64,000 nucleotides of DNA from Nostoc paludosum FACHB-159. GTDB taxonomy: Bacteria; Cyanobacteriota; Cyanobacteriia; Cyanobacteriales; Nostocaceae. The stretch lies in NCBI RefSeq assembly GCF_014698835.1, contig NZ_JACJTU010000015.1, forward strand, positions 1-64,000. Direction: 5' to 3'. The notes under the pieces are model-generated. The model was not told the origin of the DNA, ran no database searches, and saw nothing but the letters and a program-made list of their open reading frames with translations. Made by a program: the position numbers and the translations under genes. Below are positions 34,682-42,737 of this stretch, piece by piece; position 1 is the first letter of the stretch, and each line of letters opens with the position of its first letter.

Positions 34682-35797
34682 TTACTGATTATCAGCTTCG
34701 CTATTATTAAGTACAAGATACTTACTATTTTCTTCGCGGATCTTAGCATCTTCTTCGTTGTAAAAGAACGACAGCAAAACAAAGCGCCGTCCGCTGATGA
34801 CAGGGGTAGCCTCATGCAGCAAGGAACAAGAAAAAATCACAGCTTCTCCAGCATTTGGAGTATAAAGCTGGAGTCCATATTCTGGAAACAGCAAATCACC
34901 GCCTTGATAAGCACCGGTATTGAGATTTAATGACATAGCAAACCGTCGGTGAATAGTGCCTTTTGTAGTGTTATCACGATGACGATTAAAAAAGCCTTTA
35001 TCCGTTGCTTCGTAACAGGATACTAGGTAACGTTCAAAGCGAGTGATGGTAAATTGAAAAGCCTTCTCAATTTCTGGTTTAACCCGTCGCATAATCAGAT
35101 TATTGATTTGCTTTAATAATTGAGGTTCAGAAATTAAATAGTCTCGACGTTTTTTAAATTCATAGTCATAAACCCCAACTGTTTTGCCGTCGATTTGTCG
35201 CATAAATCCAGACTCTTGACCACCATCTGCTTCGTACAAATCAATTAAATGCTGGCAAAAACTTCGATCTAAAACATTCGGTATAAATAAAACAGGTGCT
35301 TGTCTGGCTGCGGGAATATTTTCAGCGATCGCAGGTAAGCTTTTGATAAAATTAAATACTTCCTCGCAAGCATTAGTAGTAGCTGAAATTGGCAAAACTT
35401 TGATAATTCGTAAATTTTCGTCTAAAATAAAAATTGTTGGTCTGTATTGTAATTCCTTGCTTCCTTGACTTATTGGTTGGCAAACACCGTATTGAAAGCT
35501 GACTTTTCCTTCAAAATCCCAAAGAAATTTGAAATAAGTTTTATTTTCGATTAACTCTGCCATAAAAGTGTCATTTGGATCTATGCTGACACCAAAGAAT
35601 GGCACTTGGTAGGCAGCCAACTGTTGCTGTCTTTTAGAGAATTCATCAATAATCTGGCGACTATAATTGTTTTTAGAACTTCCGAAAAAAAACAAAACGC
35701 TACGGTATCCGCCAACCGAATTAAAATGAAAACTTGGATTTGAAGTTGAGGGAATAATGAACCAGGGAATTGGATCGCCAACACTAAGAGTTTGCAT
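34682..35797 (-). CDS. redoxin-2OG-Fe(II) oxygenase fusion
   Basis: 371 residues in two parts. Residues 1-150 resemble a peroxiredoxin/AhpC-TSA domain (GDPIPWFIIPS, FFGVSIDPNDTF, RPTIFILDENLRI). The usual peroxidatic Cys site reads SSKNNYSRQI, with no Cys, so the domain is probably not a peroxidase. Residues about 170-355 form a prolyl-4-hydroxylase-type dioxygenase with the iron ligands H-x-D in FNRHRDNTT and a distal His in LLHEATPV, plus the 2-oxoglutarate Arg in GRRFVLLSFF. It would hydroxylate a protein or peptide side chain; the target is unknown. It is a single gene. Confidence 0.85.
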   Translation of the reverse strand: MQTLSVGDPIPWFIIPSTSNPSFHFNSVGGYRSVLFFFGSSKNNYSRQIIDEFSKRQQQLAAYQVPFFGVSIDPNDTFMAELIENKTYFKFLWDFEGKVSFQYGVCQPISQGSKELQYRPTIFILDENLRIIKVLPISATTNACEEVFNFIKSLPAIAENIPAARQAPVLFIPNVLDRSFCQHLIDLYEADGGQESGFMRQIDGKTVGVYDYEFKKRRDYLISEPQLLKQINNLIMRRVKPEIEKAFQFTITRFERYLVSCYEATDKGFFNRHRDNTTKGTIHRRFAMSLNLNTGAYQGGDLLFPEYGLQLYTPNAGEAVIFSCSLLHEATPVISGRRFVLLSFFYNEEDAKIREENSKYLVLNNSEADNQ

Positions 35798-35908
35798 AGG
35801 ATTAAGTAATTTTAGATTTTAGATTTTCGATTGGACTCACGAATCGGTCGTAGGATTTGCAAATTTTGGATTAAATGATTTTCAATGATATTAAGAATTG
35901 CCTAATGA

Positions 35909-36730
35909 CTAAAACCCAAAATTAGTAAAAGCAGGCTTTAACTTTCGTAAAAAATTAAGCATTGCTGAAACTACAACATCTGAAGACTCAATTAAAAAGC
36001 CATGACCGCCACGGTCGATGACTACAAGTTCAGCGTTGGGAATACCTTGAGCAAGTTGCTGGGAAAACTTGAGCGGAGTGAGAATGTCTTGTTTCCCAAC
36101 CAAAACTAACGTAGGACAATGAATTTGTTGAAGGCGGTCTATTGTGTCAAAGTCAAGCATGGCTCGGCTGTGATGATACAGTGAATGAGTTGCAGGTGGA
36201 AAGGGATATCTGATAGCAAATTCAATTAAACCTTCAATCATTCCAGGAATAGAATAGAAGGCATCTGTAAATATCCAAGGCAATACGATTTTTTCATATA
36301 GTTTCAAGTCTACATAATTAAGAAGGTCGCCCCAAGTTTCTATGATGCTGTTGAATAATTCATCGCCTTTTGCCAAAGATGAAAGTAGCATCAAACTTTG
36401 TATTTTTTGAGGGTATGCTAATGCTAGTTCTTGGGCAATTTGACCACCCATTGAATGACCTGCTAAATGCACTTTGTCAATGCCGATACAATCCAACAAT
36501 GCTGCAACATCACCAGCCATCTGTTTAATACTATATTTGCTTTCGGGAGCAGAACTTCGCCCCATACCTCGGTTGTCTATGCGAATAACTTGATATTCTG
36601 AAATCAGAGATGGCATAATCAGCGACCAATAAGCATGATCGCAAAGAAAGCCAGCTATTAATACTAAAGGTTCGCCCGTTCCTTTAATATCATAAAATAA
36701 ATCAATTCCGTTAATTTGAACCTTTGGCAT
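35909..36730 (-). CDS. alpha/beta hydrolase (3-oxoadipate enol-lactonase-like)
   Basis: 273 residues. The oxyanion stretch is LVLIAGFLCDHAYW; IDNRGMGRSSAP follows the classic R-G-x-G-x-S pattern; the nucleophile elbow is GHSMGGQIA near 95-103, the Asp is in LVGKQDILTP near 217 and the His in DRGGHGFLIE near 244. The triad is complete. A helical cap lies at about 125-190. The physiological ester or lactone is unknown. It lies 150 bp upstream of the AhpD-like gene's stop on the same strand, with MITE DNA between them, so co-transcription is uncertain. Confidence 0.9.
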   Translation of the reverse strand: MPKVQINGIDLFYDIKGTGEPLVLIAGFLCDHAYWSLIMPSLISEYQVIRIDNRGMGRSSAPESKYSIKQMAGDVAALLDCIGIDKVHLAGHSMGGQIAQELALAYPQKIQSLMLLSSLAKGDELFNSIIETWGDLLNYVDLKLYEKIVLPWIFTDAFYSIPGMIEGLIEFAIRYPFPPATHSLYHHSRAMLDFDTIDRLQQIHCPTLVLVGKQDILTPLKFSQQLAQGIPNAELVVIDRGGHGFLIESSDVVVSAMLNFLRKLKPAFTNFGF

Positions 36731-36879
36731 AGTAAATATTTATATAGATAGCTAGCGTCAAGGCAAAAGGCGAAATAAAAAATGCTTATCTGCTGATAGC
36801 AGTCCTAAATCATTTGTGAAAGCTTTTTCTTTTTTTTGACTATTGCTTGTTGCCTGCTATATTTTTCAAGTAGGAATTT

Positions 36880-37272
36880 CTATGTTTTGAATCGCTCATC
36901 CACGGGAATTTGATAGCCGTTGGCAAGGCGATTAGTCATATTGGCAGTGGCAGCGATCGCCATTAGTTCCCCAAACATGTTATCATCCATTCCCTTGGCA
37001 CGCGCCGCTGCTGTATGCGAGGCAATGCAATACTCACAGCCATTTGTCGCACTCACGGCAATATAAATCAGTTCGCGCATCAATGGGTCAATTTCACCAG
37101 GGGTGGTCATCACTTCCTTCACGGCTTGCCATGTTCGTTGCAAGGTGGGAGGATGGTTCGCTATGGCTTTCCAGAAATTATTGATATAATCATTTTGGCG
37201 TGTGATGCGGATATCATCATATACTGCACGCACTTCCTCGCTGGCTTCTTCGTACTCAATTAGCTTAGTCAT
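36880..37272 (-). CDS. AhpD-like carboxymuconolactone decarboxylase family protein
   Basis: A 130-residue all-helical protein with the AhpD core motif: a conserved Glu (DPLMRELIYIAVSA) and the redox pair ATNGCEYCIASHT, with CxxC and the nearby His about four residues on. The CxxC, Glu and His form the proton relay of AhpD-type peroxidases, so a role against peroxides is plausible. The gene lies between two inverted MITE-like ends (36795 and 37511), and its upstream DNA (37273-37484) is AT-rich with a palindromic repeat. Confidence 0.88.
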   Translation of the reverse strand: MTKLIEYEEASEEVRAVYDDIRITRQNDYINNFWKAIANHPPTLQRTWQAVKEVMTTPGEIDPLMRELIYIAVSATNGCEYCIASHTAAARAKGMDDNMFGELMAIAATANMTNRLANGYQIPVDERFKT

Positions 37273-37394
37273 ATTTCGATATAATTCAATTTTCCAATAA
37301 GTGGGAACACTTAAATTGTCATATAGAGCATCTTACTAAGAATAAAAGACCAGTAATATATAGAATCTTAAATTATTCCTTAAAAATATCTGTT

Positions 37395-37460
37395 ACTTAT
37401 ACTTCGACTTCTCTACGAGACGCTACGCGTAGCTTGCTTCCCCGTAGGGGTACGCTCAGT
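37395..37460. repeat. palindromic interspersed repeat
   Basis: A block with CTACGAGACGCTACGCGTAG and GCTTCCCCGTAGGGGTACG, two adjacent imperfect palindromes of a type widely scattered in Nostocales. It lies in the leader region of the ABC ATPase gene. Confidence 0.65.
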
Positions 37461-37511
37461 ACAATTTACCTGCCTCCACGATTAATTTCACAAGTCAAAT
37501 AGGATTCTTAT

Positions 37512-38504
37512 ATGCCTCAGATTCTTGTCGAAGACTTGAAAAAGAGTTTTTTTGTGTCTCAACGTTCCTCTGGATTTTTTGGTTCAATCAAAGGTCTTGT
37601 GGAGCGAAAAACAACAGTTGTCCATGCTTTGAAAGGAGTTTCATTCTCCCTTGAACAGGGAGAACTTGTAGGATACATCGGCCCAAATGGGGCGGGAAAA
37701 TCGACTACCATTAAAATTTTAAGTGGTATTTTAGTACCATCAAGCGGAACATGTATAATTGGCGGGCGAACTCCTTGGAAAGATAGAATCCGCCATGTTG
37801 GTCGTATTGGAGTAGTGTTTGGCCAGCGATCGCAACTGTGGTGGGATCTACCAGTCATTGAGTCTTTCGATTTACTGCGGGATATTTATCGCGTTCCTGA
37901 TTCAGAATATCGCAAAACACGCCAAGAAATGATTGATTTACTTGGTCTTGAGAGTTTTATCAATACTCCCGTGAGACAGTTAAGCCTCGGTCAAAGGATG
38001 CGATGTGATTTTGCAGCCGCAATGTTGCACAGACCGGAAATTCTATTTCTTGATGAACCAACTATCGGACTTGATGCGGTTTCAAAGCTGGCGGTGAGAA
38101 AATTTATTAAAACGCTGAATAAAACTCATCAAGTAACTACTATCCTAACTACTCATGATATGGATGATATCGAAGCATTGTGCGATCGCATCATTATTAT
38201 TGGTGGTGGTGAAATTCTTTGTGATGGAACTTTGGCAGCATTGCGTTCTCAAGTTTCCTCGCGTCGCTATTTAAGAATAGACCTGATAAATGACGATTTC
38301 TTTTTTGAAGAAGAAGGAGTTAGTATCATCTCTAAAGAAGGTCGTACTGTAACTCTGGCTTTCGATCCCACAAAAATTTCTGCTGCATCTCTAATTAGTC
38401 AAGTTACCTCAAAAAACGAAGTCGCGGATCTTTTTGTCGAAAATCCACCAATTGAGGAAATAGTTGCTGAACTTTATGCCAAGTCAGGAGGAATTTTATA
38501 TTAA
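37512..38504 (+). CDS. ABC exporter ATP-binding protein (ABC-2 type)
   Basis: A 330-residue ATPase: Walker A GPNGAGKST near 58-66, Q-loop in GVFGQRSQLWWD, signature LSLGQRMRCD near 158, Walker B ILFLDEPTIGLD and the H-loop in LTTHDMDD. A C-terminal extension of about 100 residues follows, as in the group partnered with paired ABC-2 membrane proteins (COG4586). The next two genes encode those partners, so the three form one exporter; the substrate is unknown. The ATG abuts a MITE end, and no good ribosome site is seen upstream. The stop codon is the first TAA of a TAATTCG repeat tract. Confidence 0.93.
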   Translation: MPQILVEDLKKSFFVSQRSSGFFGSIKGLVERKTTVVHALKGVSFSLEQGELVGYIGPNGAGKSTTIKILSGILVPSSGTCIIGGRTPWKDRIRHVGRIGVVFGQRSQLWWDLPVIESFDLLRDIYRVPDSEYRKTRQEMIDLLGLESFINTPVRQLSLGQRMRCDFAAAMLHRPEILFLDEPTIGLDAVSKLAVRKFIKTLNKTHQVTTILTTHDMDDIEALCDRIIIIGGGEILCDGTLAALRSQVSSRRYLRIDLINDDFFFEEEGVSIISKEGRTVTLAFDPTKISAASLISQVTSKNEVADLFVENPPIEEIVAELYAKSGGILY

Positions 38505-38542
38505 TTCGTAATTCGTAATTCGTAATTCGTAATTCGTAATTG
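38502..38542 (+). repeat. TAATTCG heptamer tandem repeat
   Basis: Five exact copies plus a partial one, starting with the TAA stop codon of the ABC ATPase gene. Confidence 0.95.
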
Positions 38543-38599
38543 ATAAATACTTAAAAAATTAAGACATATTTATAATAGTTTGTTTTATGTTTTAATAAT

Positions 38600-39442
38600 A
38601 TGTTTTTTCAATTTGCTATTAGTATGAAAGCTTATTGGTCGCTGTTTATTGCTAGATTTGCGCTGTTGTTGCAATATCGGACAGCTGCGTTGGCTGGGGT
38701 TGCAACTCAGTTTTTTTGGGGATTTGTGAAAGTAATGGTTTTAGAGGCGTTTTTCACTCATACAACCTCTACTCAACCGATGACGCTTCAGGAAGCTGTC
38801 GGATATATATGGCTGGGACAAGCGTTTTTGATGGCGGTTGCACCTTGGTCAGGCGATCGCGAGATTCAAGATTTAATCCGATCTGGTGCGGTAGGCTACG
38901 ATCTTCTGCGACCCACAGACCTTTATAATTTTTGGTTTACTCGTGCTTTGGCGCTTCGCACAGCACCCGTTATCCTGCGTGCTATTCCTCTTCTTTCCAT
39001 CACAATGTTGATTTTTCCGCTGATAGGGTTTCGAGAGCGATCGCTTTTTTTCCCACCCTCATTTGCTGCTTTTGTTGCCTTTTTTCTCTCCTTTATTGCT
39101 GCAATTTTACTTTCATCTGCATTAACAATGCTTCTTACTATATCAATGATGTGGACGCTTTCGGGCGAAGGAATTAATACTATTCTCCCCACTTTGATTA
39201 TCTTTTTTTCAGGTATGATCGTTCCTTTGCCACTTTTTCCTGAGTGGATTAAGCCTTTATTAAATGCACTTCCTTTCTCAGGACTTATGGATCGACCTTT
39301 TCGACTTTTTACTGGTAATCTTCCACCAAATGAACTACTTAATGTGTTGCTACATCAAACTTTCTGGATATTTGCAATAGTTATTATTGGGCGTTTCCTT
39401 GTGAAGCGTGGTGTGAAAAAGCTTGTTATTCAAGGAGGATGA
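38600..39442 (+). CDS. ABC-2 family permease, subunit 1
   Basis: A 280-residue integral membrane protein with about six predicted helices: RFALLLQYRTAALAGVATQFFW, SITMLIFPLIGF, FAAFVAFFLSFIAAILLSSALTMLL, ILPTLIIFFSGMIVPL and IFAIVIIGRFLV. The pattern and length fit the COG4587-type half of a two-permease ABC-2 exporter. It lies 95 bp after the ATPase gene and 49 bp before the second permease, both gaps containing TAATTCG repeats. The ATG at 38624 (MKAYWS) is an alternative start. Confidence 0.88.
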   Translation: MFFQFAISMKAYWSLFIARFALLLQYRTAALAGVATQFFWGFVKVMVLEAFFTHTTSTQPMTLQEAVGYIWLGQAFLMAVAPWSGDREIQDLIRSGAVGYDLLRPTDLYNFWFTRALALRTAPVILRAIPLLSITMLIFPLIGFRERSLFFPPSFAAFVAFFLSFIAAILLSSALTMLLTISMMWTLSGEGINTILPTLIIFFSGMIVPLPLFPEWIKPLLNALPFSGLMDRPFRLFTGNLPPNELLNVLLHQTFWIFAIVIIGRFLVKRGVKKLVIQGG

Positions 39443-39454
39443 ACATATAATTTT

Positions 39455-39488
39455 TAATTCGTAATTCGTAATTCGTAATTCGTAATTT
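39455..39488 (+). repeat. TAATTCG heptamer tandem repeat
   Basis: Four copies plus a degenerate fifth, filling the gap between the two permease genes. Confidence 0.95.
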
Positions 39489-39491
39489 CTG

Positions 39492-40292
39492 ATGAATAAT
39501 TTTTTCCTCTACCTTCGGTATATCTCCATATCTTTAAAATCACAAATGCAGTACAAAGTTTCCTTTTTACTTCAAGTTTTAGGGCAACTTTTAGGAACTG
39601 GAATAGAATTTTTCGGAATCTGGGCACTTTTTAGCCGTTTTAATAGTATTGGCACGTGGACATTAAGTGAAGTTGCGCTATTTTATGGAATGGTTAATAT
39701 TTCTTTTGCCTGTGCTGATGCTTTAGGACGAGGTTTTGATTCATTTGGAAGAATAATTAAAAACGGTGATTTTGACCGATTACTGCTTCGTCCACGCGCT
39801 ACAGTGCTTCAACTTTTAGGCACAGAATTTACCTTAAAAAGACTCGGAAGGCTTTCTCAAGGAATTGCCGTTATGTGGTGGTCGCTTTCTACTCTCCATA
39901 TCTCTTTTAGTATTAAAATATTGTGGCTTTTAGGCACTTCATTTATTGGTGCGATCGCATTATTTTTAGGTATCGTTATTGTCCAAGCAACTATCACATT
40001 CTGGACTATTGAATCTTTGGAAATTATGAATATTCTTACATACGGAGGAGTAGAAACTGCTCAATATCCTTTTTCAATTTATACTAAGTGGTTTCAAAGA
40101 TTTTTCACTTACTTCATACCACTTGCTTGCGTAAGTTATTTTCCTCTGCTTGCAGTGTTGGAAAAACAAGATACGTTTTCAGTACCTTTGTGGTTTTGTT
40201 ACGTCTCTCCACTGGCAGGGATTTTATTTTTGATAGTTGCGCTTCAGCTTTGGAAACTAGGAGAACGATACTACTGTTCAACTGGTAGTTAA
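39492..40292 (+). CDS. ABC-2 family permease, subunit 2
   Basis: A 266-residue membrane protein of the ABC2_membrane_6 type (COG3694-like), with helices around VSFLLQVLGQLLGTGIEFFGIW, ILWLLGTSFIGAIALFLGIV, VSYFPLLAVL and LAGILFLIVALQLW. It shares the early DALGRGFDSFGR and DFDRLLLRP region of the family. It is the third gene of the exporter operon. There is no specific indication of cargo. Confidence 0.88.
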   Translation: MNNFFLYLRYISISLKSQMQYKVSFLLQVLGQLLGTGIEFFGIWALFSRFNSIGTWTLSEVALFYGMVNISFACADALGRGFDSFGRIIKNGDFDRLLLRPRATVLQLLGTEFTLKRLGRLSQGIAVMWWSLSTLHISFSIKILWLLGTSFIGAIALFLGIVIVQATITFWTIESLEIMNILTYGGVETAQYPFSIYTKWFQRFFTYFIPLACVSYFPLLAVLEKQDTFSVPLWFCYVSPLAGILFLIVALQLWKLGERYYCSTGS

Positions 40293-40347
40293 TAGCACTG
40301 TATATATATCTGAAAAAATAGTGCATATTATCAATTTTATGTTATGC

Positions 40348-40734
40348 CTAAATTGTAAAATTTTCAAGGCGAAATCGTTTGAATGCTCTAGCTGCTTCAG
40401 GAATTAGTTCGATATACCAATGTCTATTTGTTTCATCTTTAAACCAACTAACTATTGCTAGTGCTGGCTGTCCAAACTCTTTATTTTCTAGTCCAAAAAA
40501 CTTGCAAAATTTTGCACCTAAAATACCAATCTGACCAGCAGATTCACCATTGTATCCCGCGGCTTCAGATAATTCCCAAGTACGTAATCGGCGGTTGTCT
40601 TTCATCAAGTAACAATGCTGATACAGTTTATTTAATATGGCTTGATGCCCAGGGGTCAATTCATTATAAATAGCGTAAAATGCTTGAAGATACTCATCTT
40701 CTGAAGGAATGTAACGTTCAGTCTTCTTAACCAC
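40348..40734 (-). CDS. hypothetical protein
   Basis: 128 residues, well-formed composition, no membrane segment. Recognisable stretches are an N-terminal SEDEYLQAFYAIYNELTPGHQAIL, then RTWELSEAAGYNGESAGQIGILGAKFCKFFG and a C-terminal WFKDETNRHWYIELIPEAARAF. The middle looks like a small winged-helix-type domain (inferred). I do not recognise a family. It converges with the ABC operon. A possible small gene lies 13 bp upstream. Confidence 0.65.
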   Translation of the reverse strand: MVKKTERYIPSEDEYLQAFYAIYNELTPGHQAILNKLYQHCYLMKDNRRLRTWELSEAAGYNGESAGQIGILGAKFCKFFGLENKEFGQPALAIVSWFKDETNRHWYIELIPEAARAFKRFRLENFTI

Positions 40735-40747
40735 TTTAATCTTCTCC

Positions 40748-40966
40748 TTATAACTCGCTTATTGAAAGTTCCAACTCCACATAAGCAATTATGGTATCTC
40801 GGTATATAAAAATATAGTTCAGTAAATTCCACTTACTTTTTTCTTGCAATGAAAATATTTTTCTTCGACGTGGTATGTGATTAGAACAAATAGAAAGAGT
40901 TGACTTTTTATATATTGATTGTATCTGAGATGATAGACTTTCAATTTCTATAAATAAAACCACCAA
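40748..40966 (-). CDS. possible small protein, doubtful
   Basis: 72 codons ending KWNLLNYIFIYRDTIIAYVELELSISEL, which looks protein-like at its C-terminal half, 13 bp from the hypothetical gene at 40734. The N-terminal half is of poor quality. It may be the decayed end of a longer gene. No family recognised. Confidence 0.25.
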   Translation of the reverse strand: MVVLFIEIESLSSQIQSIYKKSTLSICSNHIPRRRKIFSLQEKSKWNLLNYIFIYRDTIIAYVELELSISEL

Positions 40967-41008
40967 AAAATAAAAGCGATCGCTCCTGTAAAATCAAGAG
41001 CGATCGCT
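40965..41008 (-). terminator. intrinsic terminator built from two HIP1 sites
   Basis: On the minus strand an AGCGATCGCTC arm, a 12-nt loop and a GAGCGATCGCT arm form a perfect 11-bp stem followed by TTTATTTTTT. It lies 26 bp after the DUF3386 stop codon. Confidence 0.75.
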
Positions 41009-41033
41009 ATTAATTTAAAATGCCAAATATAAC

Positions 41034-41690
41034 TTAAGCAGCAACAGGTTCCAACAATTTGATATCAGAGAAAACAAATTCTTGAATCGATACTTCACCA
41101 TTTATTTCGGTGCGAATTTCGCGGCGATTTAAGATGAAATAATCGCCAACTTTTTCGTACTCATCGGTAAATTCGCTTCTACCGCCTTTTTGTTCCCCAG
41201 TTTTGGGGTCGTGGTAGACAGAATCATAAGTGTGAGACAAGTAACCTTCGCCAGTGTCGTGGCTACTGAAGGTGTCAATTGTCACAAAAGTACCGTGAAT
41301 CAGACGGTGAACGTGGCACACTTCATTATTGCGGACTTTGTATTTATCGCCGTCAGCCTTACCACCCACTAAAAGTTCAACTGCACCAGTTTCGTCAGTC
41401 TTACCATAGCTAAAGGTATTGGCGCTGTGAGTGTCTTCAAAGCTGCGACGGACGCGGTGAATAGCGATTTCCCATGCTTGGCCGTGAATTGCTTGCTTTG
41501 CAGACTCGTCTTCTACGTCCAAAACTTCGGCTTTGAGGTTGGCGCTGATAATTACTTTGCCTGTGAAGACTTTATCATCATGCTTATAGGTAATATTTGC
41601 AGTGTAACCGGGAAAATTCTTGTCCCAAGTATAGCGGTTCTCATAAGCAGCCCGGAAAAGTTCCTGAGCAGAGAGTTGTGTAACTGTCAT
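41034..41690 (-). CDS. DUF3386 family protein
   Basis: A 218-residue protein of the cyanobacterial DUF3386 family: LFRAAYENRYTWDKNFPGYTA at the start, GKVIISANLKAEVLD, GQAWEIAIHRVRRSFEDTH and a conserved RREIRTEI...EFVFSDIKLL at the end. It is soluble with no signal peptide. The function is unknown; the family is mostly found in phototrophs. It is divergent from the GAF-LuxR gene with about 100 bp between starts, so the two may share a regulatory region. It ends at a HIP1-based terminator. Confidence 0.88.
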   Translation of the reverse strand: MTVTQLSAQELFRAAYENRYTWDKNFPGYTANITYKHDDKVFTGKVIISANLKAEVLDVEDESAKQAIHGQAWEIAIHRVRRSFEDTHSANTFSYGKTDETGAVELLVGGKADGDKYKVRNNEVCHVHRLIHGTFVTIDTFSSHDTGEGYLSHTYDSVYHDPKTGEQKGGRSEFTDEYEKVGDYFILNRREIRTEINGEVSIQEFVFSDIKLLEPVAA

Positions 41691-41790
41691 GTGCTTCTCC
41701 TAGTCGCTACTGTAATTAGCGTTTTAGTATTCTTGGTATTAGCATAGAAGTAATTGTTGAGGCTTGGATAGTCCCCAACTGGGTACACTT

Positions 41791-42462
41791 ATGGTTAATT
41801 CTCTTCACGCCGTATTTCATGCGATCGCTAACGTCCAAAACGAGCAAGAATTAAGACTGGCTCTCACGGACAAAATTAGCGACCATTTTGGCGTGCAAAA
41901 TTGGGGTATCTACCTCCTAGACGAACAACCAACCGCTGAGATTGATATTCCGGGCATTCCAGCAGTATGCTTAGAGAGCAATCCAGTGGGACGCTACGTA
42001 GTTGAGCGTCACGCTCCGGCTCACGAGCAATTATTATTATCTCCAGCAGACTGGAAGCATTTTTGCTCCCGCCATGACCACGAACACGTCATGACTGGGC
42101 CAATTGTTTGCGATGGTCGTCTTATCGGAACCCTCAACCTCGCCCGTGACAAGGGAAATCCCCCTTTTAATGGCAATGATTTAGCTGACTTGAGCGCTTT
42201 ATGCATTCATTTGTCAGCAAAAATGGCAACCCTACGCGCAAAATCAAAAATCTCCAATTCGCTTTTAGCAAGTCCTCTCACAGCCCGTGAATTAGAAATT
42301 GCCGAATTGGTAGGACAGGGATTAACGAATGCAGAAATAGGCGAAAGACTCTGGATTACTCAAAATTCTGTCAAGCAAGCCTTGAAGAGAATGTTTCGTA
42401 AATTGAAGGTTTCAGCGCGTGCAGAATTGGTAGCAAAACTGCAAGACATACAAGTTTCATAA
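41791..42462 (+). CDS. GAF-LuxR transcriptional regulator
   Basis: About 223 residues: an N-terminal GAF domain (NSLHAVFHAIANVQNEQEL to about 150, with GPIVCDGRLIGTLNLAR) and a C-terminal LuxR HTH (LTARELEIAELVGQGLTNAEIG, then ITQNSVKQALKRMFRKL). It would bind DNA in response to a GAF ligand. The frame is open from a TTG at 41764; I chose the ATG at 41791 because MVNSLHA is the recurring family start. It is divergent from DUF3386, which is a likely target (inferred). A decayed relative of this gene lies at 43459, on the other side of the DJ-1 gene. Confidence 0.88.
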   Translation: MVNSLHAVFHAIANVQNEQELRLALTDKISDHFGVQNWGIYLLDEQPTAEIDIPGIPAVCLESNPVGRYVVERHAPAHEQLLLSPADWKHFCSRHDHEHVMTGPIVCDGRLIGTLNLARDKGNPPFNGNDLADLSALCIHLSAKMATLRAKSKISNSLLASPLTARELEIAELVGQGLTNAEIGERLWITQNSVKQALKRMFRKLKVSARAELVAKLQDIQVS

Positions 42463-42473
42463 AGGATAAATTT

Positions 42474-42557
42474 ATGAGTCGCCCGCGCATTTTGCAACCG
42501 AGTACAAGCTATACATTTAGTGAGTACTTTGAATTGCCTTATGCGCCAACGGAATAA
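42474..42557 (+). pseudogene. truncated N-terminus of a cyanobacterial hypothetical protein
   Basis: An ATG 11 bp after the regulator opens 27 codons (MSRPRILQPSTSYTFSEYFE, LPYAPTE). This resembles the start of a longer hypothetical protein that would continue after the point where TAATTCG repeats begin. The stop is the first TAA of that repeat. Confidence 0.45.
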
Positions 42558-42588
42558 TTCGTAATTCGTAGTTCGTAATTCGTAATTG
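42555..42588 (+). repeat. TAATTCG heptamer tandem repeat
   Basis: Four copies (third is TAGTTCG) plus a partial one. An inverted tract lies at 42704-42737, so the two could pair across about 115 bp. Confidence 0.9.
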
Positions 42589-42703
42589 TTACCCCATACT
42601 TAAAGATAGGGAATTGAATAATGAATGAATTTGTGTTTTGATTAATAAATTAAGGAGCTTGTACGTTTATAGTTTAATTAAGAACTCATAATTTATGAAT
42701 TCT

Positions 42704-42737
42704 TAATTACGAATTACGAATTACGAATTACGAATTT
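42704..42737 (-). repeat. TAATTCG heptamer tandem repeat, inverted
   Basis: About four copies reading CGAATTA on the plus strand. The tract encodes the final IRNS and stop codon of the DJ-1 family gene on the minus strand. Confidence 0.9.

Larger units (their letters stand above)
36795..37511. mobile_element. MITE family A ends enclosing the AhpD-like gene (copy 4)
   Basis: The left end at 36795-36822 (TAGCAGTCCTAAATCATTTG) and the right end at 37485-37511 (reverse complement TATAAGAATCCTATTTGACT) match the TIRs of copies 1-3. They are in inverted orientation and 717 bp apart, with the AhpD-like gene between them. This is either one element with a passenger gene or two solo ends. The right end stops one base before the ATG of the ABC ATPase gene. 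Confidence 0.5.
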
